Assembly (NCBI RefSeq): GCF_000224415.1
Contig: NZ_AFXQ01000006.1
Span: forward strand, 62,001-126,000
From: Citricoccus sp. CH26A
GTDB taxonomy: Bacteria; Actinomycetota; Actinomycetes; Actinomycetales; Micrococcaceae
DNA length: 64,000 bases
Direction of reading: 5' to 3'
Of the stretch, positions 25,253-34,341 are shown in pieces. A model generated the notes under the pieces. The model was not told the origin of the DNA and did not search any database. It saw only the letters and a program-made list of their open reading frames with translations. Within the stretch, counting starts at the first letter, position 1. Each line of letters starts with the position of its first letter. The translations under genes and the position numbers were made by a program.

Positions 25253-26200
25253 TCAGCGACGACGGGCGTCGCCCTCGCCGTCCACCTCGACGTCCTCGTG
25301 CTGGACGGTGCCCGAGACGCGCTCGGTGTCCTGCACGCGGTTCTTGTCCACGGTGACCTTCTCGGCGGTGGCGGTCTTGTCCACGACCGGCACCTCCTCG
25401 CGGGTGGTCACCACGACCTCCTCGTCGCCGGTGTTCCTCAGGGCCTCGGGGGAGTTCGGATCGATGGGCTCGCGCTCGACGACGACCTCCTCGCGGGACA
25501 CGGGGACCTCGACGGTCTCGGTGTCCGTGTAGGTGTGCTTGCGCAACCGCACCTGCCCGGTCTCGCGGACCTCGGTGCCCACGTCGAGCTGTTCATCGCG
25601 CACGACGACCGACTCGCGGTCGGTGCCGGCGCCGTGGGTGTCCGCCCCGCCGGTGCCGGTGGTGTGGATGCCGCCCTGGCGGTCGGCTCCGCCGGCATCC
25701 ACATCGCGGTCCAGGTCGGCGGCGGTGTCGTTCGCGTGACCGCGCTGGACACCCAGGCCACCCACGCCGCCGGCCGCGGTGCCGCTGGCGGCGGTCCGTC
25801 CGACGTCCGGGTCGGTGTCCTGCCGGAGGCCGGTCCCCGCGGCCCGCGGGGAGCCGACGGCGTCATCGCCGTGCCGCCCGCCAGCCGGGTAGTCCAGGGA
25901 GTAGTACTCGTAGATCCGGCGCTCTTCCTCGGGCGTCAGGGATCCGTCGGCGTCGATGTTCGGGGCGTCCTTGACGAAGGCCTTGTCGAACGGGACCTGG
26001 AGGCCGTCCTGGGACTGGGTGGCCTGGGAGACGGGTACGAAGGTCTCCTTCATCCCGAACAACCCGGTCTTGACCGTGACGAAGGTGGGCTGGTTGGTCT
26101 GGTCGTCCAGGTAGACCTGGCCGACGGACCCGATCTTGTCCCCGTCAGTGCCGTAGACGGTGGCGTGCTGAAGCTTCTCGACTGAGGTGAAATCCTGCAT
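25253..26200 (-). CDS. PRC-barrel and DUF2382 (YsnF/AvaK) stress-type protein
   Basis: 315 aa. Residues ~1-85 form a PRC-barrel domain (ATVYGTDGDKIGSVGQVYLD), followed by a low-complexity Gly/Asp/Thr linker of ~110 residues with local repeats, then a DUF2382 domain (~200-310) with the typical ESVVVRDEQLDVG, VSREEVVVEREPID and EEVVVTTREEVPVV segments. Proteins with this pair of domains are common in Micrococcales and are linked to general stress responses; molecular function is unknown. It is cytosolic by sequence. The ATG is preceded by GGGGAACATGCC, a weak ribosome site. About 165 bp upstream lies a sequence resembling a stress sigma-factor promoter. Confidence 0.9.
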   Translation of the reverse strand: MQDFTSVEKLQHATVYGTDGDKIGSVGQVYLDDQTNQPTFVTVKTGLFGMKETFVPVSQATQSQDGLQVPFDKAFVKDAPNIDADGSLTPEEERRIYEYYSLDYPAGGRHGDDAVGSPRAAGTGLRQDTDPDVGRTAASGTAAGGVGGLGVQRGHANDTAADLDRDVDAGGADRQGGIHTTGTGGADTHGAGTDRESVVVRDEQLDVGTEVRETGQVRLRKHTYTDTETVEVPVSREEVVVEREPIDPNSPEALRNTGDEEVVVTTREEVPVVDKTATAEKVTVDKNRVQDTERVSGTVQHEDVEVDGEGDARRR

Positions 26201-26365
26201 GGCATGTTCCCCTTACTCGTGGTGTCCGGCATGCGTTCACATGCCTGATGGAGACGCACCTGCCGGGATGAACCGGCGAGGATTCGGTATCGACCGGTCT
26301 CGCCTGTCCGGGTCGCGGAAGCAGGTGGGATACCGACCGAGTGCCTACCCCTGACGCTAGGCACG

Positions 26366-26391
26366 CCACCCGGGGGCTTGTCACCTCAAAC
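26366..26391 (-). promoter_or_regulatory. Possible SigB-type promoter of the PRC/DUF2382 gene
   Basis: Reading the minus strand, GTTT and GGGTGG are 16 bases apart, close to the GTTT-N12/17-GGGTAT pattern of actinobacterial stress sigma factors. It points at the stress-type gene 165 bp downstream. The -10 part is imperfect, so confidence is low. In the rest of 26201-26597 I see no gene; an inverted repeat TCGGTATC/GATACCGA lies at 26284-26336. Confidence 0.3.
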
Positions 26392-26556
26392 AGGGAGTTA
26401 CCAGCCTCTTCAGAGGATCCGCCAAGGTCGCGGACGTCGATGCGGTCGATGCGGAGGTCCCGCGCGGGAGGCTCCGGATCGTCGACCGGGCGGCGGGAAG
26501 GCGGAGGGGTGACTGGGCCCCTGCAGGAGACCCGCAAGGACGGTCGGAACGAGAGA

Positions 26557-26589
26557 TGCCGCGGGACCCGGACAACGGGTCCCGCGGCA
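26557..26589 (-). terminator. Terminator of tRNA-Ser(GCT)
   Basis: A perfect 14-bp stem (TGCCGCGGGACCCG) with a 5-base loop lies 8 bp past the 3' end of the leftward tRNA-Ser(GCT), followed by TCTCTCGTTCC. Confidence 0.85.
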
Positions 26590-26597
26590 TCGCGGGC

Positions 26598-26686
26598 GGA
26601 GACGGGGGGATTTGAACCCCCGGCCCAACTTTCGCCGGGCCCTTCATTAGCAGTGAAGTCCATTCGGCCGCTCTGGCACGTCTCCT
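26598..26686 (-). tRNA. tRNA-Ser (anticodon GCT)
   Basis: 89 bases on the minus strand. Acceptor GGAGACG/CGTCTCC with discriminator G, anticodon stem CTTCA/TGAAG around loop CTGCTAA (anticodon GCT, codons AGC/AGU), a long class II variable arm (GGGCCCGGCGAAAGTTGGGCC), and T-arm GGGGGTTCAAATCCCCC. The long arm confirms serine. CCA is not encoded. Confidence 0.97.
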
Positions 26687-26766
26687 TCGGCCACCGGCTC
26701 GACGGCCGGTAACCCTGCCATGTTAGCCGCCTCGGGCGCTCCGAATCAAAGCGCGCCCCGGCCAGG

Positions 26767-29163
26767 TCACTGGGCAGGCCCGCCGACGCCTGCGGGATCG
26801 GCCGTCCCGGCGTCCTGGCGCACCCCCGGGACCCGGGCGCCGTCACCGACCGACTGCCAGAGGAACTCCAACGACCTGGCGTGCATGGCCGCCGCCTGGC
26901 GGTTGTCGCTCGCCCCGGCGTGCCCGCCCTCCAGGTCCTCGTGGAACCAGGCGTTGGGCACCCCGAGGCGCTGCATCCGCGCGGCCATCTTGCGCGCCTG
27001 GACCGGACCGACCCGGTCGTCCGAGGTCGCCGTCCACACCAGCAGGTCCGGGTGCCCGGTGCCGTCTCCGGCCCCGTCCCGGCCCTGCGTCGCGTCCGCC
27101 ACCGGTTCGTCCAGCAGCAGGTGGTAGGGAGAGAAGGTCCGGATGAACTCCCACTGGTCCGCATCGTCCGGGTCCCCGTACTCGGCGATCCAGCTGTGCC
27201 CGGCGGACAGCACCGTGTACCGGCGCATGTCCAGCAACGGCACCCCGCAGCTCAGGGCGCCGAACAGTTCGGGGTACCGGGTGGCCATCACGCCCATGAG
27301 CAGCCCTCCGTTCGAGCGTCCCGTGGCCGCCAGGTGGGCGCGGTCGGTGACCCCCCGGTGCACGAGGTCCCGGGCGACCGCGGCGAAGTCCTCGTAGGCC
27401 CGGTGCCGGTTCTCCCGCAGCGCCGCGCGGTGCCAGTCCGGCCCGTACTCACCGCCGCCGCGGATGTTGGCGATCACGTGGATCCCGCTCCGTCCGGCGT
27501 CGTTGACCCGGGTCAGCCAGCCCAGTCCGTGGACACCGGAGTAGGCCGGCAGCTTGGACGCCAGGAAGCCGCCGTAGCCGTCCATCAGCACCGGGTGCGT
27601 CCCGTCGGCCTCCAGGTCCTCGGGTCCCACCTGGAAGTACGGGACGCGGGTGCCGTCCGCGGACACCGCGAAGTACTGCCGCACGCACAGCCCGGTGGCG
27701 TCGAAGCGGTGCGGGGCGGTGCGCACGGTCACCAGCGCGGGGACGACGCCGGCCGCACCGGTCCCCGGGCTCGGGGCGCCCGGCCCGGTCGCCCCGGCCG
27801 ACGGGGCCGCGGGAAGGACCGCCGGCAGGGTCGCCCGGAGCAGGGTCGGGGGCGTCAGGGCCCCGGTGGCGGTGATCCACAGGTCGTCGCCGCAGTCCTC
27901 GTCCTCGTCGTCGACGGCCCCGACCGAGAGCGTCAGGTAGGGGTCGGCGGGATTGGGGGTCTGCAGGACCAGGGGCCGGGCGCTCGCGGCGGCATCCGGG
28001 GTGCCCAGGAGCGACTGGGGGAGGACCAGGACGGAGGAGGCCACGTGGCGCAGCACCGTCAGCACCAGGTGGGACCTCGTCCACGACCAGGAGGACAGGG
28101 TGGCTTCCGGGCCGGGCACGAAGGCCGGTTGCGGCTCCTCCGTCCCGTCGAGGAGGCCGGCCACCGTGCACACGAGCAGGGAGCCGGAGGGATGGCGGAC
28201 GGTGGTCCCGTCGGGCAGGTGCCGGTCCCAGTCCGATTTCAGGAACAGCACCAGCCACTGCCGGTGCACGTCCACCTCGGCGTCCTCGGGCACGTCCACG
28301 AGCCGCCAGCCCGGCCGCGGTCCCTCGGCCTCCGGGTCCCGCAGCCACGTGGTGGAGCGGTAGAAGTCGATCGCGTCGATCGCCACGGTGCGTTCCCACC
28401 CCGGTGTCGAGTCGTGGCCGCCGAAGGCCGCCACGTGCCCGCGGTCCACCGAGAACACGGTCTGCGCCTCCTGCAGGGACTGTCCCCGGGCCAGGATCCG
28501 CAGCGTGCTGGCGTAGGAGGACTGGGTGGCGTCGCCGGCGTCGGGATCAGGGTCTGTCACGGTGCCGACCAGCAGGTGGTCCCGGTCGATCCACGACGCC
28601 TGGGTCTTGGCCACCGGGAGACTGAAGCCCGGCAGGGACGCATCCGTGCCCGCGGACCGCTCGCCGTCCCCGGGTCGGCCGTCGGTGGGAACGAACGCCC
28701 GGGCGGTCAGGTCGAACTCACGCACGGCGACGGCGTCACCCCCGTCCGGGGACAGGCGCACCAGCGCGCGGTCCCAGTCCGGGCGCAGCAGCCGGGCACC
28801 GGAGAAGACCCAGGGGGTGCCCTCCTCCTCGGCGAGCCGGTCGACGTCCAGCAGCACCTCCCAGTCGGGGTCCCCGGCCAGGTAGGACTCCCAGTCGGTG
28901 CGCCGCCACACCCCGCGGGGGTGTTCGGCGTCCCGCCAGAAGTTGTAGTACATCCCACCGCGCTTGCTGACGTGGGGGATGCGGTCCGGGGCGTCCAGGA
29001 CCTCGGTCACCTGGTCGCGCAGGCGGCGGAACCCCTCCGTGTCCAGCTGCGCCTCGGTCCGGGCGTTCTGCCGGCGCACCCACTCCAGGGGGCGCTCGCC
29101 GTGGATGTCCTCGAGCCAGAGGAACTCGTCGTCGGTGCCGGTCACGGGTGGTGTCTTCGCCAT
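26767..29163 (-). CDS. Prolyl oligopeptidase family serine peptidase (S9A)
   Basis: 798 aa from ATG 29163. The N-terminus EFLWLEDIHGERPLEWVRRQN is diagnostic of S9A oligopeptidases. A beta-propeller covers ~80-490, and the C-terminal alpha/beta hydrolase domain carries the nucleophile Ser617 in GRSNGGLLMG, the acid in TATSDDRVGP, and His in EGGHAG. These enzymes cut short peptides after proline or related residues in the cytosol; no signal peptide is seen. A longer frame reaching 29388 overlaps the divergent FAD gene and lacks support; GGAGGG lies directly against ATG 29163, an unusually short spacing. A Pro/Gly/Ala-rich insert (about residues 455-480) in the loop before the catalytic domain is not typical. 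Confidence 0.9.
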   Translation of the reverse strand: MAKTPPVTGTDDEFLWLEDIHGERPLEWVRRQNARTEAQLDTEGFRRLRDQVTEVLDAPDRIPHVSKRGGMYYNFWRDAEHPRGVWRRTDWESYLAGDPDWEVLLDVDRLAEEEGTPWVFSGARLLRPDWDRALVRLSPDGGDAVAVREFDLTARAFVPTDGRPGDGERSAGTDASLPGFSLPVAKTQASWIDRDHLLVGTVTDPDPDAGDATQSSYASTLRILARGQSLQEAQTVFSVDRGHVAAFGGHDSTPGWERTVAIDAIDFYRSTTWLRDPEAEGPRPGWRLVDVPEDAEVDVHRQWLVLFLKSDWDRHLPDGTTVRHPSGSLLVCTVAGLLDGTEEPQPAFVPGPEATLSSWSWTRSHLVLTVLRHVASSVLVLPQSLLGTPDAAASARPLVLQTPNPADPYLTLSVGAVDDEDEDCGDDLWITATGALTPPTLLRATLPAVLPAAPSAGATGPGAPSPGTGAAGVVPALVTVRTAPHRFDATGLCVRQYFAVSADGTRVPYFQVGPEDLEADGTHPVLMDGYGGFLASKLPAYSGVHGLGWLTRVNDAGRSGIHVIANIRGGGEYGPDWHRAALRENRHRAYEDFAAVARDLVHRGVTDRAHLAATGRSNGGLLMGVMATRYPELFGALSCGVPLLDMRRYTVLSAGHSWIAEYGDPDDADQWEFIRTFSPYHLLLDEPVADATQGRDGAGDGTGHPDLLVWTATSDDRVGPVQARKMAARMQRLGVPNAWFHEDLEGGHAGASDNRQAAAMHARSLEFLWQSVGDGARVPGVRQDAGTADPAGVGGPAQ

Positions 29164-29252
29164 CCCTCCATCAGACCACGGACTGCGTCCGGCCGGGTCC
29201 TCCCCCCTAGGCTGGGGGACAGCACCCTTCCCGGCCCGAGAGGACACCGCCC

Positions 29253-31220
29253 ATGCCGCCCACTCCCGACGTTCCGCCCCCGGCCAGGATCGCCGTCGTC
29301 GGAGCCGGACCTCGGGGCACCACGTTCCTGGAGCGGCTCCTGGCGGTGATCGAGGAGGCACGGGACGCGGGAACGGGACCGTCCGCACCGGTGGTGGACA
29401 TCGTGGTGCTGGATCCGCACGCCCCGGGCCCCGGCCGGGTCTGGCGCACCGACCAGTCGCCGTTGCTGCTGATGAACACCCCCTCCTTCTTCCCGACGGC
29501 GGCCGCGGCCGGCACCCCGGGACTGCGCGCCTCCTCCGCGGGCCAGACCTTCGACCAGTGGCGGATGTCCTACCCGGACCGGGCCGGTGACCTCGACCGC
29601 ACCGACTACCCGCCCCGCGCGGTCTACGGCCTGTACCTGTCCGACCTGTACTGGGAGGTGACCCGGGCGCTCGAGGCCAGCGGCGCCGTCGGGACCATCA
29701 CCTGGGAACGCACCGAGGTGGAGTGCCTGGAACCGCGCCCCGAAGGCGGGGTCCGGTTGGGGCTGCAGGGCGGGCGGACGCTGGAGGCGGACGCCGTGGT
29801 GCTGGGCCTGGGCCATGTCCCGGCCCGGCTGAACCGGGAGCAGCAGGGGCTGCGGTCGTCGGCCGCGGAACTGGGGCTGGACTACCGGGGGCCGAACCTG
29901 CCGGCCGAGGTGGACTGGGACGCCGTGCCCGCGGGCGAGGACCTGCTGGTGCGTGGCATGGGGCTGAACTTCTTCGACGCGATGGCGCAGCTGACGCTCG
30001 GCCGGGGCGGGCGGTTCGTGGACAGCGGGGACGGACCGGGCCGCGCCCTGCGCTACGAGCCGTCCGGTCGCGAGCCGGTGATGCACCCGGCCTCCCGCCG
30101 GGGGGTCTGCTACCTGCCCAAGGCCGAACTGGAGACGTTCGTCCCGCACGCGGTGTCCCTGAAGTACCTGGTCCCGGAGGAGGTGGACCGGCTGCAGGAC
30201 GAGCACGGGACGCTCGACTTCATGGTGCACCTGTGGCCGCTGATCCACCGTGACGTGGTGCGGGCCTACTACTTCACCATGGCCCGGACCCGACCGGAGG
30301 TCCTGGGCGGCGCCGAGCGTGCGGGGGAGTTCCTCGCGGGCCTGGTCGGCCAGTTCGAGGCCGCCGGCCGCGGCGAGCCCGTGACCGCGCACCACGCCCA
30401 GGAGCTGCTGCACACCTACCAGCCGGGGATGCCCTTCCTGGACATCCGCGCCCTCGCCCGGCCGTTCGAGCGGCAGGTGTTCGACTCGGGGACCGAGTAT
30501 CAGGACGAGGTCGTCGACTTCCTGGCGGGTGTCTGCGCCGAGGCCGCGGCGGGGGAGGACTCCCCGCTGATGGTCGCGATCGGCACCCTGCACGCCGCGC
30601 GGCTGGAGGTGAAGCGCCTGGTGGCGGAGCGGCGCATCACCGATGCCTCCCGCCGGCGGGATGTGTCCGGGTGGTTCGAAGTCCTGGTCGAGGGGCTGGC
30701 CTCCGGTCCGCCCCTGCTGCGCGTGGAGCAGCTGCTGGCCCTGGCCCGGGCCGGACTGGTCCGGTTCGTGGGACCGGACCCGCAGTTCGAGGCCGACGCC
30801 GGCCGGTCCCTGTTCACCGTCTCCAGTCCGCAGGTGGGAACCGACGAGGCCGCGCTGGACGTGCACCACGGGCGGTGGATGGTCGAGGCGATGATGCCGG
30901 CGAACCGGGTGCAGCAGTCCTCCTCGCCCCTGGTGGCCTCCCTGCTGAGGGACGGCACGGCCGTGCCGTACGCGGTGGAGGACGAGGAGGGGGAGGTGCT
31001 TCCGGGGCGCGGCTTCGACGTCACCGGGCGGCCCTACCGGCTCAAGGACGCCCAGGGGCGGGTGCACGAGCGCGTGTTCGTCCTCGGCCTGCAGCTGGCC
31101 TCCGTGCAGTGGGGCACCGCGATCGCCGCCGAGGCCGGGCAGGACCCGGACGGCCGCGCCCGGACGCTCGGTGACGCGGACGCGGCAGCCCGCGCGGTCT
31201 GGGACCTCCTGGTCCGCTGA
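29253..31220 (+). CDS. FAD/NAD(P)-binding protein (HydB-like N-terminal FAD domain)
   Basis: 655 aa. The N-terminus RIAVVGAGPRGTTFLERLL is a dinucleotide-binding motif of the FAD-NAD(P)-binding family, and a second conserved region reads NTPSFFPTAAAAG. A further motif VVLGLGHVP (about residue 183) matches the second nucleotide strand. The rest is long, mostly helical, and has no recognised domain. Related proteins in Streptomyces and Micrococcaceae are annotated only as FAD/NAD(P)-binding; some link to siderophore or adenylation enzymes, but nothing here suggests that. GAGAGGA lies upstream of the ATG, and TAGGCT some 45 bp before it is a possible -10. It is divergent from the S9 peptidase. 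Confidence 0.8.
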   Translation: MPPTPDVPPPARIAVVGAGPRGTTFLERLLAVIEEARDAGTGPSAPVVDIVVLDPHAPGPGRVWRTDQSPLLLMNTPSFFPTAAAAGTPGLRASSAGQTFDQWRMSYPDRAGDLDRTDYPPRAVYGLYLSDLYWEVTRALEASGAVGTITWERTEVECLEPRPEGGVRLGLQGGRTLEADAVVLGLGHVPARLNREQQGLRSSAAELGLDYRGPNLPAEVDWDAVPAGEDLLVRGMGLNFFDAMAQLTLGRGGRFVDSGDGPGRALRYEPSGREPVMHPASRRGVCYLPKAELETFVPHAVSLKYLVPEEVDRLQDEHGTLDFMVHLWPLIHRDVVRAYYFTMARTRPEVLGGAERAGEFLAGLVGQFEAAGRGEPVTAHHAQELLHTYQPGMPFLDIRALARPFERQVFDSGTEYQDEVVDFLAGVCAEAAAGEDSPLMVAIGTLHAARLEVKRLVAERRITDASRRRDVSGWFEVLVEGLASGPPLLRVEQLLALARAGLVRFVGPDPQFEADAGRSLFTVSSPQVGTDEAALDVHHGRWMVEAMMPANRVQQSSSPLVASLLRDGTAVPYAVEDEEGEVLPGRGFDVTGRPYRLKDAQGRVHERVFVLGLQLASVQWGTAIAAEAGQDPDGRARTLGDADAAARAVWDLLVR

Positions 31221-31224
31221 CGAC

Positions 31225-31259
31225 GGTGCCCCCGGGACCTGGCAGGTCCCGGGGGCACC
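31225..31259. terminator. Terminator between convergent genes
   Basis: Inverted repeat GGTGCCCCCGGGACCTG and its complement with a minimal loop, immediately after the FAD-protein stop and before the leftward nuclease stop at 31313; it can end both transcripts. Confidence 0.85.
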
Positions 31260-31312
31260 CTCCCCGCGGCCGGGGCGTCGACCGGCCTCAGCGGGGCGTT
31301 CGGTCCCTGAGA

Positions 31313-34138
31313 TCAGGGTCGGGTGGGGTGATCGCCGGCCGTGCCCGGACCACCGTGGTGGCCCGGACCCCGATGCGGGTGGTCCCCGCCGCGGCCCGGG
31401 GCACCTGCCCCGTTGTTCTGGCCCCCGCCGTTTTCCTGGCCCCCGCCGTTTTCCTGGCCCCCGCCGTTTTCCTGGCCCACCCCGTTGTTCTGGCCCGGGG
31501 CGTTGCCGCCCTCGTGGTTGCCGCTGTTGTGGCCCGGGCCCTTGTTCGGGTTGTCCGCGCCGTTGCCCGGTTCACCCGGTTCGCCCGGCTCTCCCGGGTC
31601 CTCCGCGTCGGCCGGTGCGAGGTCCAGTCCGACCAGGACCGGGTCGTGGTCCGAGGAACGCCACTGGTCTGCGGCGTAGAGCATCTCGTTGACGTAGTTG
31701 TAGCGCGAGTACTCCAGGGCCACGGACTCGTCGGCGTTGATGTCCCAGACATCGGCACCGGTCACCGTGGCCTCGGCCGCGGCGTTGGTGAGGATGCCGT
31801 CCAAGGAACCGACAGAGCCGTCGAAGGCGTAGGTGTGCTCACCGGTCTTCGGGGCCTGCGAGACGTACCCGGCGTCCTCCATGACCCGGATGGGGTCCTC
31901 CTTCTCGTAGGAGTTGAAGTCGCCGACGAGCAGGACCTTCTCCACGCCGGTGTCGTCCTGCAGTTGCGCCGCGAAGGCGACCAGGGCCTCGGCCTGGGCC
32001 ACGCGGTCCGCGTTGGAGGCCCCCTGGCCGTCGCCGATGTCCGTGTTGCCGGCCCCGGAGCCCGAACCCTTGGACTTGAAGTGGTTGGTGATGGTGATGA
32101 ACCGGGTGGACTCATCCCCGTCCACGGCCTGGAACACCTGCGCCAGCGGCTCGCGGGCGTTGTCGAAGGCGACCTGGTCGTCGAGGATCACCGACTCCCC
32201 GACCGTCTCCACGATCGCAGGCTGGTAGATGAAGGCGTTGCGGATGACGTCCTGGGAAGCGAGGTCCGGGGTCACCGAGGGAGTCTCGGCATACGCCCAC
32301 TTCTCGGCCCCGGCATCGGCGTTGAGCGCCTCGACCAGGGTGGCCAGCGAGTGGTCGCGGTCCTGTCCGAACACGGCGGAGTTCTCGATCTCCTCGAGGC
32401 CGACGACCGACGCGTCCAGCCCGTTGACGGCCTCGACGATCTTGGCCTGCTGGCGTTCGAGGTTGACCTCGTCGTAGGCGCCGCGGGGATCACACCGGTT
32501 GGTCGTGATGGGGTTGCCCTCGCGGTCCTCGTAGGCGTCGCAGGACTCGAACCGGTTCCCCAGGGTGGTGAAGTAGTTCAGCACGTTGAACGTGGCCACG
32601 GAGACGGTGCCGCCGACCTCGGCGGGCGCCTCCTCGCCGGTCCGGGTGTCCTCGAACCGGGCGGGCTGGACCTGGTCGGCGTTCTCGTCCGTCAGGTGCG
32701 CCAGCGGCTGGAAGCTCCAGGCGCCGTAGCGGAAGTCCAGGATCACCGGGGTGGTGAAGTCGACTCCGGAGCCCACGCGCACCGGGTCGTCCAGGTCCAG
32801 GTACGGCAGCGCGTTCTGGTTCCCGGGGGAGCGCATGAAGTTCGTGCCGGCGCCGTCGTCGAGGACGATGAGCTTCTCGTCGTTCTCGGCCATCACGGCC
32901 TGGGCCGCGGCACCCGGCTCGGCGACGGTCGTCGGGTTCAGCAGCGGGCTGTCCCCGGGCACGATGCCCAGCGAGCCGTAGGTGTTGACGTCGTAGTTGT
33001 CCGTGATCGTCCAGTCGCCGGCGGGGGCGATGAGCATGCCCTCGTGGGCCTCCTTCTCGGCCTCGGTGAGCGGGAACTCCAGTTCCGTGGGTTCCACCGC
33101 GGCGTCCTCGTTGAGGACCTCCACGCCGCCGTCGGCCACGGTCAACTGCGTCAGGGCGTAGTACTCGCCGGCCGTGCCCGTGACCTGGACGTGGTCACCG
33201 AGGGCGACGTCGTCCACGGTGTCCCGCGAGTAGACGAAGATGCCGTCCGAGGCGCCGTCGCCGTCACCGTCGCCGGTGTCACCGCCGGTGCCGACGGTCT
33301 GCAGGTAGTAGCCGGCGTAGCCGCCGGTGGAGTACACCGCGGTGACCACGCCGCGGGTCGTCACGACCTGCCCGGCCAGCGGGGTGGCCTCCCCGGCGCC
33401 CTGGATCCGGGCGATGGGGATGACCTCGGTGGGGGTGACGGGATCCTCGGGTGCCGGGTCGGCCGGGTCGGCCGGGTCACCGGGGTCGCCCGGTTCCGAG
33501 GAGGCGTTCGTCGGCGTCACGGTCCCGGAGAGGCTGAAGTCGGCCGAGTTGTCGTCCGTGTCCACACCACCGGCGGCACGGTTCATCGACCTCGGGTCCG
33601 AGTTGGCGGACGGGGACTGCGCGGCGGCGGTCTCGAAGGTGTTCGAGGAACCGTAGCCCAGCAGGTCGACCAAGCGCTCGTCCTGGCCGGAGAGGACCGA
33701 ACCGGTGGACAGTCCCGTCAGGGCCGCGGACTGGTCGGAGAGCACCAGGGTCCCGCTGGTGCCGGAGAAGGACACGCCCGTGGTGGCATCCGGGGCGGGC
33801 AGGGCCTGGCCGGCGGAGCCGTTCGAGCTGCCCTGGACCAGGTAGTACCCCCGGGCGGGGATCGTGCCGGAGAGCCGCACGACGCCGGTCGGGGCCGAGC
33901 TGCCGCCGGAGGACCGGTACTGCAGGGACCAGCCCTCCAGGGAAACCGGGGTGTCCGTGGGGTTGTGGAGCTCGACGAACTTGTGCGTGTAGACGGCGTT
34001 GGCCGACCCGCCGTTCGTGTAGGCCTCGCTGATGACGACGGCGTCACCCGCCGGTGAGGCCTGGGCGGGGACGACGACGGCCGCGGAGAGCAGGGCCAGC
34101 GTGGCCCCGACGGCGGTCAGTCGGTGGGTGGTCTTCAT
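31313..34138 (-). CDS. Secreted ExeM/NucH-like endonuclease/exonuclease/phosphatase with lamin-tail domain
   Basis: 941 aa. A Sec signal peptide (residues 1-27, ...VVVPAQA-SPAG) is followed by a lamin-tail domain (~32-150: VVISEAYTNGG, KFVELHNPT, GWSLQYRSS), a linker rich in Pro/Asp, an OB-like region (~250-340), and an endonuclease/exonuclease/phosphatase domain (~450-800) with ATFNVLNYFTT, GLEEIEN, ITNHFKSKG, GDFNSY and RSSDHDPV. The last motifs carry the catalytic Asp, Asn and His. Such enzymes degrade extracellular DNA. The final ~85 residues are Gly/Asn/Gln-rich repeats with QENGG units. No LPXTG or anchor is present. Its tail resembles that of the 5'-nucleotidase encoded just upstream, and the two may be co-regulated. 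Confidence 0.92.
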   Translation of the reverse strand: MKTTHRLTAVGATLALLSAAVVVPAQASPAGDAVVISEAYTNGGSANAVYTHKFVELHNPTDTPVSLEGWSLQYRSSGGSSAPTGVVRLSGTIPARGYYLVQGSSNGSAGQALPAPDATTGVSFSGTSGTLVLSDQSAALTGLSTGSVLSGQDERLVDLLGYGSSNTFETAAAQSPSANSDPRSMNRAAGGVDTDDNSADFSLSGTVTPTNASSEPGDPGDPADPADPAPEDPVTPTEVIPIARIQGAGEATPLAGQVVTTRGVVTAVYSTGGYAGYYLQTVGTGGDTGDGDGDGASDGIFVYSRDTVDDVALGDHVQVTGTAGEYYALTQLTVADGGVEVLNEDAAVEPTELEFPLTEAEKEAHEGMLIAPAGDWTITDNYDVNTYGSLGIVPGDSPLLNPTTVAEPGAAAQAVMAENDEKLIVLDDGAGTNFMRSPGNQNALPYLDLDDPVRVGSGVDFTTPVILDFRYGAWSFQPLAHLTDENADQVQPARFEDTRTGEEAPAEVGGTVSVATFNVLNYFTTLGNRFESCDAYEDREGNPITTNRCDPRGAYDEVNLERQQAKIVEAVNGLDASVVGLEEIENSAVFGQDRDHSLATLVEALNADAGAEKWAYAETPSVTPDLASQDVIRNAFIYQPAIVETVGESVILDDQVAFDNAREPLAQVFQAVDGDESTRFITITNHFKSKGSGSGAGNTDIGDGQGASNADRVAQAEALVAFAAQLQDDTGVEKVLLVGDFNSYEKEDPIRVMEDAGYVSQAPKTGEHTYAFDGSVGSLDGILTNAAAEATVTGADVWDINADESVALEYSRYNYVNEMLYAADQWRSSDHDPVLVGLDLAPADAEDPGEPGEPGEPGNGADNPNKGPGHNSGNHEGGNAPGQNNGVGQENGGGQENGGGQENGGGQNNGAGAPGRGGDHPHRGPGHHGGPGTAGDHPTRP
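31423..31476 (-). repeat. Three tandem 18-bp repeats in the nuclease tail
   Basis: CCCCGCCGTTTTCCTGGC (plus strand) occurs three times without gaps, flanked by diverged copies. It encodes GQENGG units. The copies are identical at DNA level, so unit number is likely to vary between strains. Confidence 0.9.
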
Positions 34139-34271
34139 GGAGTCACTTTCGGTGGTGCGAGCGGTGAAGGACGGTTGACATGGTCACATGTGACGCTGAA
34201 CGGCCGGTGTCCGGCGGTTGGCCGCGGGTGGACGGCGGTGCAGTACCCTCCGGCCGGGCCCGGGGACGGCA

Positions 34272-34300
34272 ATGCCCCCGGGGACGAATCCCGGGGGCAT
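34272..34300 (-). terminator. Terminator after the 5'-nucleotidase gene
   Basis: ATGCCCCCGGG and its complement form an 11-bp stem with a short loop, 42 bp beyond the leftward stop at 34342, separating it from the nuclease gene. Confidence 0.75.
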
Positions 34301-34341
34301 CACCGTGACGGCCGGTGTTCCGTCCATGTCAATGCGTCGGA

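Noticed and set aside
31423-31476. Short regular repeats as a CRISPR array
   Set aside because: The 18-bp units are directly adjacent without spacers and encode a repetitive protein tail.
31226-34057. 943-codon plus-strand frame opposite the secreted nuclease
   Set aside because: Composition is typical antisense of an acidic secreted protein; the minus-strand protein has a signal peptide and complete catalytic motifs.
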